This document shows positions 23,852-32,915 of a DNA stretch of 39,841 nucleotides, piece after piece. The DNA comes from CAWUIO01 sp963922455 (GTDB lineage: Bacteria > Bacteroidota > Bacteroidia > Cytophagales > Microscillaceae). Where the stretch lies: the NCBI GenBank assembly GCA_963922455.1, contig CAWUIO010000063.1, forward strand, positions 1-39,841, in the 5' to 3' direction. Numbering within the stretch: position 1 is the stretch's first letter; every line of letters begins with the position of its first letter. The notes below the pieces were generated by a model. The model had not been told where the DNA came from, ran no database searches, and saw only the letters and a list, made by a program, of their open reading frames with translations. The translations under genes and the position numbers were made by a program.

Positions 23852-26329
23852 ATGTGCAGACTAGCCCTTCGGATGGTGATCCTGATGGCATTGCTTGGCT
23901 TTTTTTCTAAGACAGTCCAATCCCAATCCTTGGTTTTACGAGGAGAAATTGTTGACGCTGCCACCCAGGAGCCCCTTCCCTTTGCCAATATTGTGGTAAA
24001 TGATGGCGAGGATGGCACCACTTCGGACATTCACGGCCGTTTTTCCTTAAATCTAGAGGGTTTGGATGTGCGGGTGATCACCTTCAGTTTTGTAGGTTAC
24101 ACCCCTTTCATTTATAGAGTTACTTCCCCAGATGATCTAAAACCTTTGCAAAGTAGCGTTTTTATCAAGCTGAGTGAAGATAAAACAGAATTGGATGAGG
24201 TGGTTATCCGCCCAGAAAACAATCCTGCCCATAAAATTGTCAAAAGGGCTGTTAAAAACCGAAAGCAGCATAACCTCTTACGACACAAGACTTTCACGTA
24301 TGAGTCGTATAATAAGTTTTTTATGGGCTTGCAAAAGACCGAAGCCCTGTTACCCGATTCGGTCATTGCCCTGAGTTTGGATAGTGCCGATCTAGCCATG
24401 GGTAAATACCTAGACAATCATCACCTATTTGTTGCTGAATCGCTTACCGAACGAAAGTACCGCCGCCCGGGAAGAGATCAAGAAACCATCTTGGCCAACC
24501 GCTTTTCTGGCCTGAAAAACCCCCGTTTCCTTACGGTCGCCTCCCAGTTTCAGCCACTTGCTTTTTATCAAGACTTAATTCCAATATTTGGTAAATTTTA
24601 CCTGAACCCCTTGAGTCCTGGCAGCACTAAAAAGTATTTTTTTCAGATACAAGACACCTCCTACTTTCATAAAGACACGGTATTCGTTTTGTCTTTTAGC
24701 CCACTCCCCGAAAAAAACTTTGAAGGCATGGAGGGCCTCTTATACATCAATAGCCGCAGCTATGCCTTACAAAATATCATAGCCCATACCCAAAATTCGG
24801 GTGATCTGATCCGTTTTGAAATTGAGCAAAATTACGAGTTGGTACAAGGGCAATACTGGTTTCCCACCCAACTCTTTTTGAATTTTCAATTTAATAAGTT
24901 GGAACTGCTCAACCGGGCTTATTATGGAGGGGTAAGGACCTATATCAGAGATATTGAGGTGGGCAAGCCCATTCCCTTGCGTGATTTTGATTGGGTAAAT
25001 ATTCGGGTTGATCCCCGGGCGGCCCAATACCGCGAGACGTACTGGGGCAAAATTCGGGTCGACGAGCTGAATTTAAAAGAGCAAGTTACCTATCAATATT
25101 TAGACAGTCTAGGGCAACAATTGAAATTAGATTGGTGGCTAACCGGGATTGAAGCTATCAACCGGGGAAAGCTCCCCATTCGTTGGTTTGATTTAGATTT
25201 GACAAGAGTAGCCAAAATAAACCGTTTTGAGGGCTTCCGTCTAGGAGTAGGAGGAGAAACAAATCCTCTTTTTCATCCTAATTTTTCCCTAAATGGCTTT
25301 GTTGGTTATGGCTTTAAAGATGAAAATTGGAAATACGGGGCCGGGGCTAAGTTTAGGGTAAGCCAACGCTACGACACCCATCTTTCCCTTGCTTATAAAG
25401 AAGATTTACGGGAAGCCGGCTCTTATAACTTTTATCGGGAGCGCCCCCTTCTCTCCTCAGGTGCGCTTAGCCAAATACTAGCCCAAAGGATGGACCGGGT
25501 GCAAGACTTCCGCCTGTCGGCCCGGGCCCGACCTTCCCGGAATACTTGGCTAGAAGCAGGTTTGCAACGCCGTTGGTTCCGGCCCAGCTATGCCTATGGG
25601 TATGATGTACCCGGAGAACCTCCTTTGATCGATAGCAGCTTTACGTTTACCAGTACGGAAATCCAAGCCCGTTTCCATTACGCGGCAGGCCAGGAATTTA
25701 TCAAATGGGGAGACCGCGTCTTGTTTGCCCGGGCCACCTACCCGGAAATCAATGTAAATTATGCCCGAGGCTTGGATTTACTCGGGGGAGATTTTACCTA
25801 TCATAAATGGAGTGCCCGCCTCTATCACCAAATCCGGTGGCGGGCCCTAGGGCTTACCAAAATGGAAGCCATTGGGGGTTTAGTCCGCGGAAGAGCTCCT
25901 TACTCCCTGCTGTTTAATTCCCCCGGGCTCAACCGCAGCTTCCCGCTCATTATCCAGAGCCACTTTCAGACCATGGACCGCTATGAGTTTCTATCTGACC
26001 GTTTCTTTTTCTTTTTTATCAGTCATAGTTTTGGGCAATTACTTTATAAAAGCCCATTTAGAATTTTTCAGCCTGAGTTGGTCATTTCCCACGCTTTTGG
26101 GATTGGTAATCTTGATAAGCCCGAGGCACACCGGGAGGTAGACTTTCGTACGATGGAATTAGGCTATCACGAAAGTGGGATACAAATCGAGAACATAATC
26201 AAGGTTACTTATTTTAATGCGGCTTATCTTGGATTTGGCCTAGGTGTTTTTGCCCGGTATGGTCCCTATTCCAAAAGAGATTTGGGCAATAATTTCTTTT
26301 TTCGGCTTACCAGTAAGTTTTCATTTTAA
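23852..26329 (+). CDS. DUF5686 outer-membrane protein with carboxypeptidase-regulatory-like domain
   Basis: 825 residues. A signal peptide (MVILMALLGFFSKTVQS) is followed by a carboxypeptidase-D regulatory-like beta-sandwich at about residues 28-115, with LRGEIVDAATQEPLPFANIVV and the FSFVGYTPF strand typical of SusC-like and DUF5686 proteins. The remainder is a long chain of alternating strands, consistent with a large outer-membrane barrel (recurring aromatic strand ends such as YHKWSARLYHQIRWRALGL), ending in FFFRLTSKFSF with the terminal aromatic residue common in barrel proteins. The family has no proven function; a role in export or assembly at the outer membrane is suspected. It has its own promoter and no SusD partner. 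Confidence 0.88.
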   Translation: MCRLALRMVILMALLGFFSKTVQSQSLVLRGEIVDAATQEPLPFANIVVNDGEDGTTSDIHGRFSLNLEGLDVRVITFSFVGYTPFIYRVTSPDDLKPLQSSVFIKLSEDKTELDEVVIRPENNPAHKIVKRAVKNRKQHNLLRHKTFTYESYNKFFMGLQKTEALLPDSVIALSLDSADLAMGKYLDNHHLFVAESLTERKYRRPGRDQETILANRFSGLKNPRFLTVASQFQPLAFYQDLIPIFGKFYLNPLSPGSTKKYFFQIQDTSYFHKDTVFVLSFSPLPEKNFEGMEGLLYINSRSYALQNIIAHTQNSGDLIRFEIEQNYELVQGQYWFPTQLFLNFQFNKLELLNRAYYGGVRTYIRDIEVGKPIPLRDFDWVNIRVDPRAAQYRETYWGKIRVDELNLKEQVTYQYLDSLGQQLKLDWWLTGIEAINRGKLPIRWFDLDLTRVAKINRFEGFRLGVGGETNPLFHPNFSLNGFVGYGFKDENWKYGAGAKFRVSQRYDTHLSLAYKEDLREAGSYNFYRERPLLSSGALSQILAQRMDRVQDFRLSARARPSRNTWLEAGLQRRWFRPSYAYGYDVPGEPPLIDSSFTFTSTEIQARFHYAAGQEFIKWGDRVLFARATYPEINVNYARGLDLLGGDFTYHKWSARLYHQIRWRALGLTKMEAIGGLVRGRAPYSLLFNSPGLNRSFPLIIQSHFQTMDRYEFLSDRFFFFFISHSFGQLLYKSPFRIFQPELVISHAFGIGNLDKPEAHREVDFRTMELGYHESGIQIENIIKVTYFNAAYLGFGLGVFARYGPYSKRDLGNNFFFRLTSKFSF

Positions 26330-26486
26330 GAGCTTGGTTAAATAATTTTTCCTGCTAGCACTTCCCCTGGCTACCTATGACATTACTTATAATTTTCTGA
26401 TTTTCAGTACTTTAAAAAAAATACGGATTCAAGATAAATTACCCGTTTGAAATGTCATTGCAAAGACTTGTGCGCCTGCGCATACC

Positions 26487-26615
26487 CCGTTAGGGATGGA
26501 ACGGCATGTTTGAGCTCGTGAGGGCCTCGCGGGGAAAGGCAGCGAGTAGTGAGAGCCCGGCCCGCTTGGGCAGGAATGCACTTTTACAACTATTGGGGCA
26601 TAAAGCGGGCAAGCC
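26487..26615 (+). repeat. Dispersed structured intergenic repeat, copy 7
   Basis: It begins CCGTTAGGGATGGAACGGC and ends AAGCGGGCAAGCC. The third arm is CCCGCTT with AAGCGGG, changed on both strands relative to other copies. The second arm is CTCG/CGAG with an inner GCCT/AGGC. The first five bases do not pair with the last five, unlike every other copy. The rest of the 370 bp gap shows nothing else I can support. Confidence 0.8.
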
Positions 26616-26699
26616 CCGAGTCTTCTTAATTTAGAAGATACAGAATACACATGTGAACAATCTCCCAGTCGCCTGGTTATCCTATCAAAATCTAAAATC

Positions 26700-26990
26700 A
26701 TGTCACAGGAAGAACTTTTAAAGGAGTTTTGTGAGCGGTACCAGCTCAGTAATCCGCAAGTAGTGGGGCGCTTATACGAAATTGCAGAGTTGGCCCAACA
26801 TATGCCCAAAAACCCTAGCCCCCTGGAAATCAAGGCGCTGCAAGAGCTTATTGGGGTAGAAGGTCAATCGGTGTATGTGGATTATGTGCGTTCGGGCAAC
26901 ACCTTTGAACTGATTATGCAATGGCGGGAAAAAACCGGGAACTTTGGCGATGAGCCCAATCCGCTACTCCCGGATACGCAGCTCCCTTAA
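26700..26990 (+). CDS. Small cytoplasmic protein of unknown function
   Basis: 96 residues, mostly helical and acidic (SQEELLKEFCERYQLSNPQVV, then LYEIAELAQHMPK, then ALQELIGVEGQSVYVDYVRSG). It has no signal peptide, membrane helix or recognisable motif. The end is Pro-rich (GDEPNPLLPDTQLP). It is supported by codon-like composition and a plausible start, not homology. It converges on the GAF-like gene 7 bp away and is preceded by copy 7 of the dispersed repeat. Confidence 0.55.
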   Translation: MSQEELLKEFCERYQLSNPQVVGRLYEIAELAQHMPKNPSPLEIKALQELIGVEGQSVYVDYVRSGNTFELIMQWREKTGNFGDEPNPLLPDTQLP

Positions 26991-26997
26991 GCAAGCC

Positions 26998-27939
26998 TTA
27001 TGCACTTTTTTTCAACTTAGACTTCGCTTCTCTATCAATCCAAATGCTAAAGGCGATCCTGACGCTCAGTTTTTGGATGAGTTCTTTGTGATGCTCTGGG
27101 GGTTCCTTCAAGAAATCAAGCTCCCACACGCCCATCTTGAAGGCGTAGTCGTCCAACATCAGGGGGCTAAGGTAGGCAAAGGCAGTGGAAAGTTTTGGGG
27201 AAAAATGATCGTGACTTTCATCCTCAGACACCCATTTGAGAGGCATTCCCATAGGTTTTTGCGAGCGAAAACACTGTCCAACGGCATTTTCTCCTGAATA
27301 GATACGCTCCTGGCTAGCCTCCTGGCTAATCCCCCCCCAACTCGAGAGTACCCTTAGGTATTCTTTTGAGCCTCGCGGTTGTTCGGCTATGTATATTCGG
27401 CCGGCAACGGCCCCCAACAGACGGATGACTTTTCCCAAAAGCGAATTCATCAAGACCGCAAGCTCCTCATGTTTTCCTTTTTCCATCAATTCGGTGAGAA
27501 TATACAAATGGCTTTCCAACCAGCTTTTGTTCTCTTTCTCCCGGCGAATTTCCTGGATATCCTGCTTAATTTTGGTAAGCGATTTTTTTAGGTCATCGTC
27601 TTGCTCTACCAAACGAGGCAATATGGGTACTTTCCCCAAAGCCAAATCCCGGGAAAAGCGAGCCACGGCATTACTTCTTTTTAATTCTTTTTCCAATTGT
27701 ATTCTTACTTTCCTTTCTCTTTTTTGCACCACCATACCTACGTAATAAGCGGTTAAGGAAAGGATAAAAGGAGCTAGATCAATGATCCAATGAATGGGGT
27801 TCTCCTGGTGTAATGTTACGAAGAGCGAGGCCTCTAGCTCATAGCCTCGGATATAGGTATCTAAGCTGAGGGCAATGATCGGAAAGCTTAGACCGAAGAG
27901 CGCCCCCATTAAAATAAAGCGGGTAACCAAAGAATGCAT
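26998..27939 (-). CDS. Membrane-anchored GAF-like sensor protein without an output domain
   Basis: 313 residues. Two transmembrane helices lie at about 7-25 and 49-69 (IIDLAPFILSLTAYYVGMVV). They are followed by a basic, probably coiled-coil linker (KRERKVRIQLEKELKRSN, later KKSLTKIKQDIQEIRREKEN). The C-terminal 160 residues look like a GAF domain: LYILTELMEKG, LLGAVAGRIYIAE, SGENAVGQCFRSQKPM and FAYLSPLMLDD. No kinase, cyclase or receiver domain follows. GAF proteins of this kind are usually signal sensors. The ligand is unknown. It is divergent from the aspartyl-protease gene, with a perfect palindrome between them. Confidence 0.7.
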   Translation of the reverse strand: MHSLVTRFILMGALFGLSFPIIALSLDTYIRGYELEASLFVTLHQENPIHWIIDLAPFILSLTAYYVGMVVQKRERKVRIQLEKELKRSNAVARFSRDLALGKVPILPRLVEQDDDLKKSLTKIKQDIQEIRREKENKSWLESHLYILTELMEKGKHEELAVLMNSLLGKVIRLLGAVAGRIYIAEQPRGSKEYLRVLSSWGGISQEASQERIYSGENAVGQCFRSQKPMGMPLKWVSEDESHDHFSPKLSTAFAYLSPLMLDDYAFKMGVWELDFLKEPPEHHKELIQKLSVRIAFSIWIDREAKSKLKKSA

Positions 27940-28023
27940 AGCTGTAATTGAATTCTAAAAGGTCAAAGAAAAAGAGTACAATAGCGTTTGTATTAAGCAC
28001 TTAACGTACGATATGCCCGCGAA

Positions 28024-28036
28024 GATGTGTCACATC
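28024..28036. promoter_or_regulatory. Palindrome GATGTGTCACATC, possible operator
   Basis: A perfect 6 bp inverted repeat around a single T lies in the 280 bp gap between two divergent genes (ends at 27939 and 28218). The core TGTGTCACA resembles sites of CRP/FNR-type regulators, though with a shorter spacer. No regulator is encoded nearby. Confidence 0.4.
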
Positions 28037-28217
28037 GCAGACCTATATGTAATTAAGACTGGAACTTAGTACCCAGAGCGCCCGCAGTTTGGTAAAATGA
28101 AAAAAAATCTGTATTTTGATGTAGAATCTAAATGAATACTCAATATAACCATCTGCTTATTCCCATATTTACCCTTTAATTTCTTGGTGAATGGAGTAGA
28201 CCTACTCAAAAACTGGA

Positions 28218-29477
28218 ATGAAGCTTCACCAATGGCTATTCATAATAACTGTATTTGCCCTTCCTTTCACTTCTCAAGGGCAAACCGACCTCTCTAAGGA
28301 AACCTTAACGCAGATTGGGTTTCACTTTTCTAATCCTAAGAAAAGCAAATTCAATATCAAGTTTGAGTTGTACAACAACTTGATTGTTATCCCCATAAAA
28401 ATCAACAATTCAGATACCTTAAATTTTATTTTGGATTCTGGGGTCGGCTATACCTTGGTTACTGATCCGGTTTTAAAATTATTGCCGGGCTCCCTGCCAC
28501 TTCGCTCCGTCAAGGTAACCGGGGCCGCTGGCGAAGAAGACTTGGATGCCACCATTGTTCAAGTAAACTCCATTCGCTTGGGCCCTATTGCTTCCAACAA
28601 GCAGAGTTTAGTTATTCTCGATAAAGAAGCCGATTATTTATCACAATATGCGGGAATCAAGATTCACGGATTGATCGGCTATGACTTGTTAAACCGTTTC
28701 CCCATCAAAATAAACTACCGGGCCAAATTACTCACAATTTACCACCCCAAACGCTTTAAGCCTAAAAATAAATGGGAGCGGTTTCCTATCACGATTGAGC
28801 AAATGAAACCCTACGTCCAGGCCGAAGCTCACCTGGACGACCAGAAAAAAATACCCGTAAAACTTATCTTGGATACGGGCGCAGGTCACTCATTATCTCT
28901 TGAGCGGGGATCTCATCCTCAGATAAAAGTACCCGAAAATAATATCCCCGCCCAGATAGGGATGACCCTCAATGGGGTGCTTTGGGGCCAAGTCAGCCGG
29001 ATTAATAAATTTAAAATGGGGGGCTATGAAATGCAGCGTGTAATTACCAATTTCCCAGATACGACGGCCATCAATCACCTCCGGGGGCTAGTCAGCCGTC
29101 AGGGTAATTTGGGCTGCGGCGTTTTACATCGCTTTCATGTCATTTTAGACTATCCGCACAAACGTTTAGTATTAAAGCCCAACAAAGACTATAAAAAGCC
29201 CTTTCAGTTTAATACAAGTGGTATTCATCTCACCTTAGACCAACAGGACTTATCGACTTTTAAGGTGGGCATGGTACGCACCGGTTCTCCGGCCTTTCTA
29301 AAGGGGATCCGCCCGGGAGATTCCATTTTAGCCATTGATAATGAAGTAATCAATGGTAAAAATATCAACTCGGTCTACCACCTTTTAAACAAGAAAGCCG
29401 GTCGCAAATCCTTGCTTATTGTGAGCCGTAATGATAAATTGTATTTCGTTACCCTCAAGCTTAGCGAGCCAATCTAA
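28218..29477 (+). CDS. Exported aspartyl protease-family protein with PDZ domain
   Basis: 419 residues. A signal peptide (MKLHQWLFIITVFALPFTSQG) is followed by two retropepsin-like half-domains. The first has NFILDSGVGYTLV with Asp-Ser-Gly; the second has KLILDTGAGHSL with Asp-Thr-Gly, so both catalytic Asp are present. The C-terminal 100 residues form a PDZ domain (GSPAFLKGIRPGDSILAIDNEVI, NSVYHLLNKKAG). This layout is a common Bacteroidota periplasmic aspartyl protease. The substrate is unknown. It is monocistronic. Confidence 0.88.
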   Translation: MKLHQWLFIITVFALPFTSQGQTDLSKETLTQIGFHFSNPKKSKFNIKFELYNNLIVIPIKINNSDTLNFILDSGVGYTLVTDPVLKLLPGSLPLRSVKVTGAAGEEDLDATIVQVNSIRLGPIASNKQSLVILDKEADYLSQYAGIKIHGLIGYDLLNRFPIKINYRAKLLTIYHPKRFKPKNKWERFPITIEQMKPYVQAEAHLDDQKKIPVKLILDTGAGHSLSLERGSHPQIKVPENNIPAQIGMTLNGVLWGQVSRINKFKMGGYEMQRVITNFPDTTAINHLRGLVSRQGNLGCGVLHRFHVILDYPHKRLVLKPNKDYKKPFQFNTSGIHLTLDQQDLSTFKVGMVRTGSPAFLKGIRPGDSILAIDNEVINGKNINSVYHLLNKKAGRKSLLIVSRNDKLYFVTLKLSEPI

Positions 29478-29520
29478 ATTTTTCCAACTGGGCTTACTCG
29501 GTTGGTAAAAACCACTTAGG

Positions 29521-29647
29521 GGCTGCCCCCGGCTATACAATGATTGCCGTAAAAGTACGAAGCTGCGGCCGGGGTCGGGCTATCACTACTCGCCGGCTCA
29601 CCCACAATCCAGCGGCGGGCTCAAACAGGCCGTTCTATCCCTCAGCC
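29521..29647 (-). repeat. Dispersed structured intergenic repeat, copy 8
   Basis: On the minus strand it begins GGCTGAGGGATAGAACGG and ends GCCGGGGGCAGCC. Both closing-stem strands have changed together (GGCTG/CAGCC). The third arm is CCCCGGC/GCCGGGG, also changed on both strands. It lies between convergent genes. The following 29650-29870 holds AT-rich sequence with no gene I can support. Confidence 0.85.
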
Positions 29648-29870
29648 ATGATTGCTTTTTGTATATTTCACGCAAAAGGACGTTTCCAGGTATAAAGGAA
29701 AAAAGACTTTGAAAACATGAGGGCTTGTCTGGGGCAAAATGGAATTTTGACTTATTTGCCAAAAGAAAGTTTACGAAAATCTCTTAATATACTCTAGATG
29801 TAAACAATGAAACCCGATGAAAGCAATATTCAACGGGTAATAGGGCCATAAAAACCTAGAAGCAAATCGT

Positions 29871-30119
29871 TTATAGTTTGATATGCTTGAGACGGCCTTT
29901 GGCTTGGGCATCTTTAATCACGGCTTCGAGACCTTTTTTATTGATCGTTCGAATTACCTGCGTAGAAACCCGTAATGTAATCCAGCGGTCCTGCTTTTCC
30001 AGGTAAAAACGCTTCTTCTGGAGATTGGGGTAAAACTTACGCTTTGTTTTATTATTGGCGTGGGAAACATTATTACCCACCCGGGTTCTTTTGCCGCTTA
30101 CATCACAAACTCTGGACAT
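29871..30119 (-). CDS. rpmB: 50S ribosomal protein L28
   Basis: 82 residues, the usual L28 length. It has the conserved start MSRVCDVSGKRTRVGNNVSH, then ANNKTKRKFYPNLQKKRFYL, and ends in GLEAVIKDAQAKGRL. It is strongly basic and lacks the zinc-binding Cys pairs of some L28 forms. In many Bacteroidota rpmB is followed by rpmG (L33); here no L33 follows. A TAnnTTTG element 30 bp upstream gives it its own promoter. Confidence 0.95.
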   Translation of the reverse strand: MSRVCDVSGKRTRVGNNVSHANNKTKRKFYPNLQKKRFYLEKQDRWITLRVSTQVIRTINKKGLEAVIKDAQAKGRLKHIKL

Positions 30120-30148
30120 TTTCTATATCGTTTTATTTTTCGGGACTG

Positions 30149-30156
30149 CAAAGATA
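30149..30156 (-). promoter_or_regulatory. -7 element TATCTTTG for rpmB
   Basis: An exact TAnnTTTG match on the minus strand, 29 bp before the rpmB start. The -33 region is not clear. Confidence 0.55.
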
Positions 30157-30293
30157 ATCATTTTTTTGGCTTTTGCATTTTGCTCTCTAGCTTTTATTGC
30201 TAATCCTAGAAGATAAAGCCTTCTCTTCCCAGCAATTCTGCGAATTTTTATAATTTTACAGCGGTTTTAGTGCTCACTATTTTTACAAAAATT

Positions 30294-31532
30294 ATGCAGG
30301 TATCCGATTCTACCCGTACCAGTCAAGATTTCATTCAGATGGAAGACCGCTACGGAGCGCACAATTACCATCCCTTACCGGTCGTATTGAGCCGGGGAGA
30401 GGGCGTATACGTCTGGGATGTAGAAGGTACGAAGTACTTTGATTTTCTATCGGCTTATAGCGCCGTCAACCAAGGGCACTGTCACCCCCGCATTTTAGAA
30501 ACCCTTACACAGCAAGCGCAAAAGCTCACCCTTACTTCTCGCGCTTTTTACAATAATGTTTTGGGCGAGTATGAGAAGTTTGCCACCGAATACTTTGGCT
30601 TCGACCGCATCTTACCGATGAATACCGGAGTAGAAGGGGGAGAAACGGCCATCAAGCTCTGCCGTAAATGGGCCTATCAGGTTAAGAAAGTTCCTCAAAA
30701 TCAGGCTAAAATCGTATTTGCTGAGAATAACTTCTGGGGCCGCACCTTGGCTGCCATTTCCTCCTCCAGTGATCCGGTGGCCAAAAATGATTTTGGGCCC
30801 TACATGCCTGGTTATGAAATGGTGCCTTACAATGACATGCCTGCTTTGGAAGCCGCTTTACAAGATGAACATGTTGCGGGCTTTATGGTTGAGCCCATCC
30901 AAGGAGAAGCCGGGGTAGTCGTACCCGACGAAGGATACCTACGCAAAGCCTATGAACTTTGCCAAGAAAAGAATGTCTTGTTTATTGCCGACGAGGTCCA
31001 AACCGGCTTGGCCCGTACCGGCCGTCTTTTGGCTTGTGATTATGAAGATTTCCAACCCGATATTTTGATCCTGGGCAAAGCCCTTTCTGGAGGGTTCTTT
31101 CCCGTTTCGGCTGTATTGGCCCGCGATGAAATTATGCTTACCCTCAAACCTGGAGAGCATGGCTCGACCTACGGTGGAAACCCCCTGGCTTGTGCCGTAG
31201 CCAAAACCGCCTTAGAAGTAATCCAGGACGAAAACCTTATCGAAAATGCCTATAAAATGGGTATGGTGTTCCGCGAAAGAATGCAGTCGCTGGTAGACAA
31301 AAACGAAAAATTGCTCAAAGTAAGAGGCAAAGGACTACTCAATGCCCTGGTGGTCAATGACAGTCCCGAAAGCGAAACCGCTTGGAATATATGTATGGCA
31401 TTAAAAGAGAACGGCTTGCTCGCCAAGCCTACGCATGGTAATATCATACGGTTTGCCCCTCCTCTGGTGATCAATGAAGAGCAACTGGATGCTTGCTGTA
31501 CCATTATTGAACAAACCATCCGCAACTTTTAA
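30294..31532 (+). CDS. rocD: Ornithine--oxo-acid transaminase
   Basis: I start it at the ATG at 30294 (MQVSDSTRTSQDFIQ), giving 412 residues. The frame extends upstream only eight codons to a GTG. It is a class III PLP aminotransferase with the features of ornithine aminotransferase: DRYGAHNYHPLPVV at the N-terminus, LSAYSAVNQGHCHP, NTGVEGGETAIKL, IADEVQTGLARTG, the PLP lysine in ILGKALSGG, and HGSTYGGNPLA. It converts ornithine and 2-oxoglutarate to glutamate-5-semialdehyde and glutamate in arginine and proline metabolism. It is followed by a lipoprotein gene 29 bp downstream that may be co-transcribed. Confidence 0.95.
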   Translation: MQVSDSTRTSQDFIQMEDRYGAHNYHPLPVVLSRGEGVYVWDVEGTKYFDFLSAYSAVNQGHCHPRILETLTQQAQKLTLTSRAFYNNVLGEYEKFATEYFGFDRILPMNTGVEGGETAIKLCRKWAYQVKKVPQNQAKIVFAENNFWGRTLAAISSSSDPVAKNDFGPYMPGYEMVPYNDMPALEAALQDEHVAGFMVEPIQGEAGVVVPDEGYLRKAYELCQEKNVLFIADEVQTGLARTGRLLACDYEDFQPDILILGKALSGGFFPVSAVLARDEIMLTLKPGEHGSTYGGNPLACAVAKTALEVIQDENLIENAYKMGMVFRERMQSLVDKNEKLLKVRGKGLLNALVVNDSPESETAWNICMALKENGLLAKPTHGNIIRFAPPLVINEEQLDACCTIIEQTIRNF

Positions 31533-31561
31533 GCCCTTTGCATTATAAAAATCAAGAGTCA

Positions 31562-32047
31562 ATGCCCCTTCGGCAATCTGGAGGGGCTACTTTCTGTAAG
31601 AGTTGGCTACTCTGTATCTCTCTTCTTGTGATGATTCCTTCATGCGGCCCGGGAAGGGCCCGCGATTTATTAGCCGGAACCGACCAAATTGACGTTGCCC
31701 TGTTTACAGATGCCCCCGGCCGGGTAGACAGCAGCCAAATATTGAGGATCCGAGATAAACATAGTGTTAACAATTTTTTACAGACACTCTTAGCCCCCCA
31801 AACTCCCACATACCCCGGCACCTGGGTTGGTAAGGTGCACTTCCGAAGAGTTCGCGTACATTCCAGCCTAATTTTGGCCGATTTGTACGTTCAAGACACT
31901 ATTCAAGAACTCATTTTTGAGCATAAAGGCCAACGCTATGCCTGGCCTCTAAGTGCCGACACGAGAGATTACCTCCGCTTGGCCTTCAGCTATCCTATGT
32001 TTTTTCCCTATAATGACCCCTTTGATAACAGCCCCATAGATCAGTAA
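31562..32047 (+). CDS. Probable lipoprotein of unknown function
   Basis: I start at the ATG at 31562 (MPLRQSGGATFCKSWLLC), 161 residues. A signal sequence ends in a lipobox-like IPSC with the Cys at about residue 28. The mature part reads GRARDLLAGTDQIDVALFTD, then NNFLQTLLAPQTPTYPG, then RYAWPLSADTRDYLRLAFS. No family is recognised. It overlaps the end of the convergent YgjP-type gene by 7 bp. Confidence 0.6.
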   Translation: MPLRQSGGATFCKSWLLCISLLVMIPSCGPGRARDLLAGTDQIDVALFTDAPGRVDSSQILRIRDKHSVNNFLQTLLAPQTPTYPGTWVGKVHFRRVRVHSSLILADLYVQDTIQELIFEHKGQRYAWPLSADTRDYLRLAFSYPMFFPYNDPFDNSPIDQ

Positions 32048-32769
32048 ATACTGATATGGTAATTTTTCAATTCACGGTCCCAATCCAGGGCCCGGGCATC
32101 CAGCGTACGTAGTAATTTCCAAAAAGTAGCGCTGTGGTTTTTGACCTTAATATGGGCCAACTCGTGTAATAGGACGTAATCACAGAGGCTATCGGGTAGT
32201 CGCATGAGGTGATAATTCAAGCGGATTACGTCCTGACTGCTGCAACTCCCCCATTTCGTTTTGGAATAATTTACAAGTACTTCTTTGTATTTGAACTTGT
32301 GGATTTTGGCCAGTTCATCCAGCCTTTGGGGCAGGTACTTCTGTCCTTCTAGTTTTAGGGCTCGCTCAATGGCCTTTCGGATAAAGCCTTGGGTCGTTTC
32401 GGCTGCGGGATCGCAATTTAAAGGAAGCATAATTTTGATTTCCCGGTTTTGTATGCGGCTGGCCAAACGGGCATACTTCCCTTTAAGGATTCGTAAGGAA
32501 TGCTCGCGGGTTTGAAAAGATGTTCCCGGTAAGAAGAGGGTTTGCTGGCCTTCAATCTGGCGCATTTTTTCCCGGGTTTTCAAAATCCAGCTTTTTTTGC
32601 CCATCAAGATTCCGGGTATGGTGTCGGGGCTTACCCCAGTAGGGAGAGAAATGGTAAGCCCTTCAAAAGGTTTCATCCGCAAATATACCCGCTTACTTCG
32701 GGGGTTGTATTTGATTCGGGCTTCGCCAATTTCAGGAAGATAAATTTGCTCAGGTTTTTTTTTAGTCAT
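32041..32769 (-). CDS. YgjP-type (DUF45/SprT-like) zinc metallopeptidase
   Basis: 242 residues. The C-terminal half carries KWGSCSSQDVIRLNYHLM, then the zinc motif HELAH in YVLLHELAHIKVKNHS, with a third His (NHSATFW). This is the YgjP family pattern, a cytoplasmic metallopeptidase-fold protein often found in many bacteria. The N-terminal half is a small beta-rich domain (IKYNPRSKRVYLRMKP, LTISLPTG). The substrate is not known. It is divergent from the next membrane-protein gene by 150 bp. Confidence 0.88.
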   Translation of the reverse strand: MTKKKPEQIYLPEIGEARIKYNPRSKRVYLRMKPFEGLTISLPTGVSPDTIPGILMGKKSWILKTREKMRQIEGQQTLFLPGTSFQTREHSLRILKGKYARLASRIQNREIKIMLPLNCDPAAETTQGFIRKAIERALKLEGQKYLPQRLDELAKIHKFKYKEVLVNYSKTKWGSCSSQDVIRLNYHLMRLPDSLCDYVLLHELAHIKVKNHSATFWKLLRTLDARALDWDRELKNYHISIY

Positions 32770-32915
32770 ATAGTCCTTGGTAGAGGAAATGAGTGTAAAT
32801 AGTAGTCAAATGGCTTTCTTGTCTACAGACCAATAACAAAGCTACGCAAGCTTGGGTTTATTTGACAGATTTTTCCTAACAAAATGATTAGTTTAGCCAA
32901 AAAAACAGATTTCAC

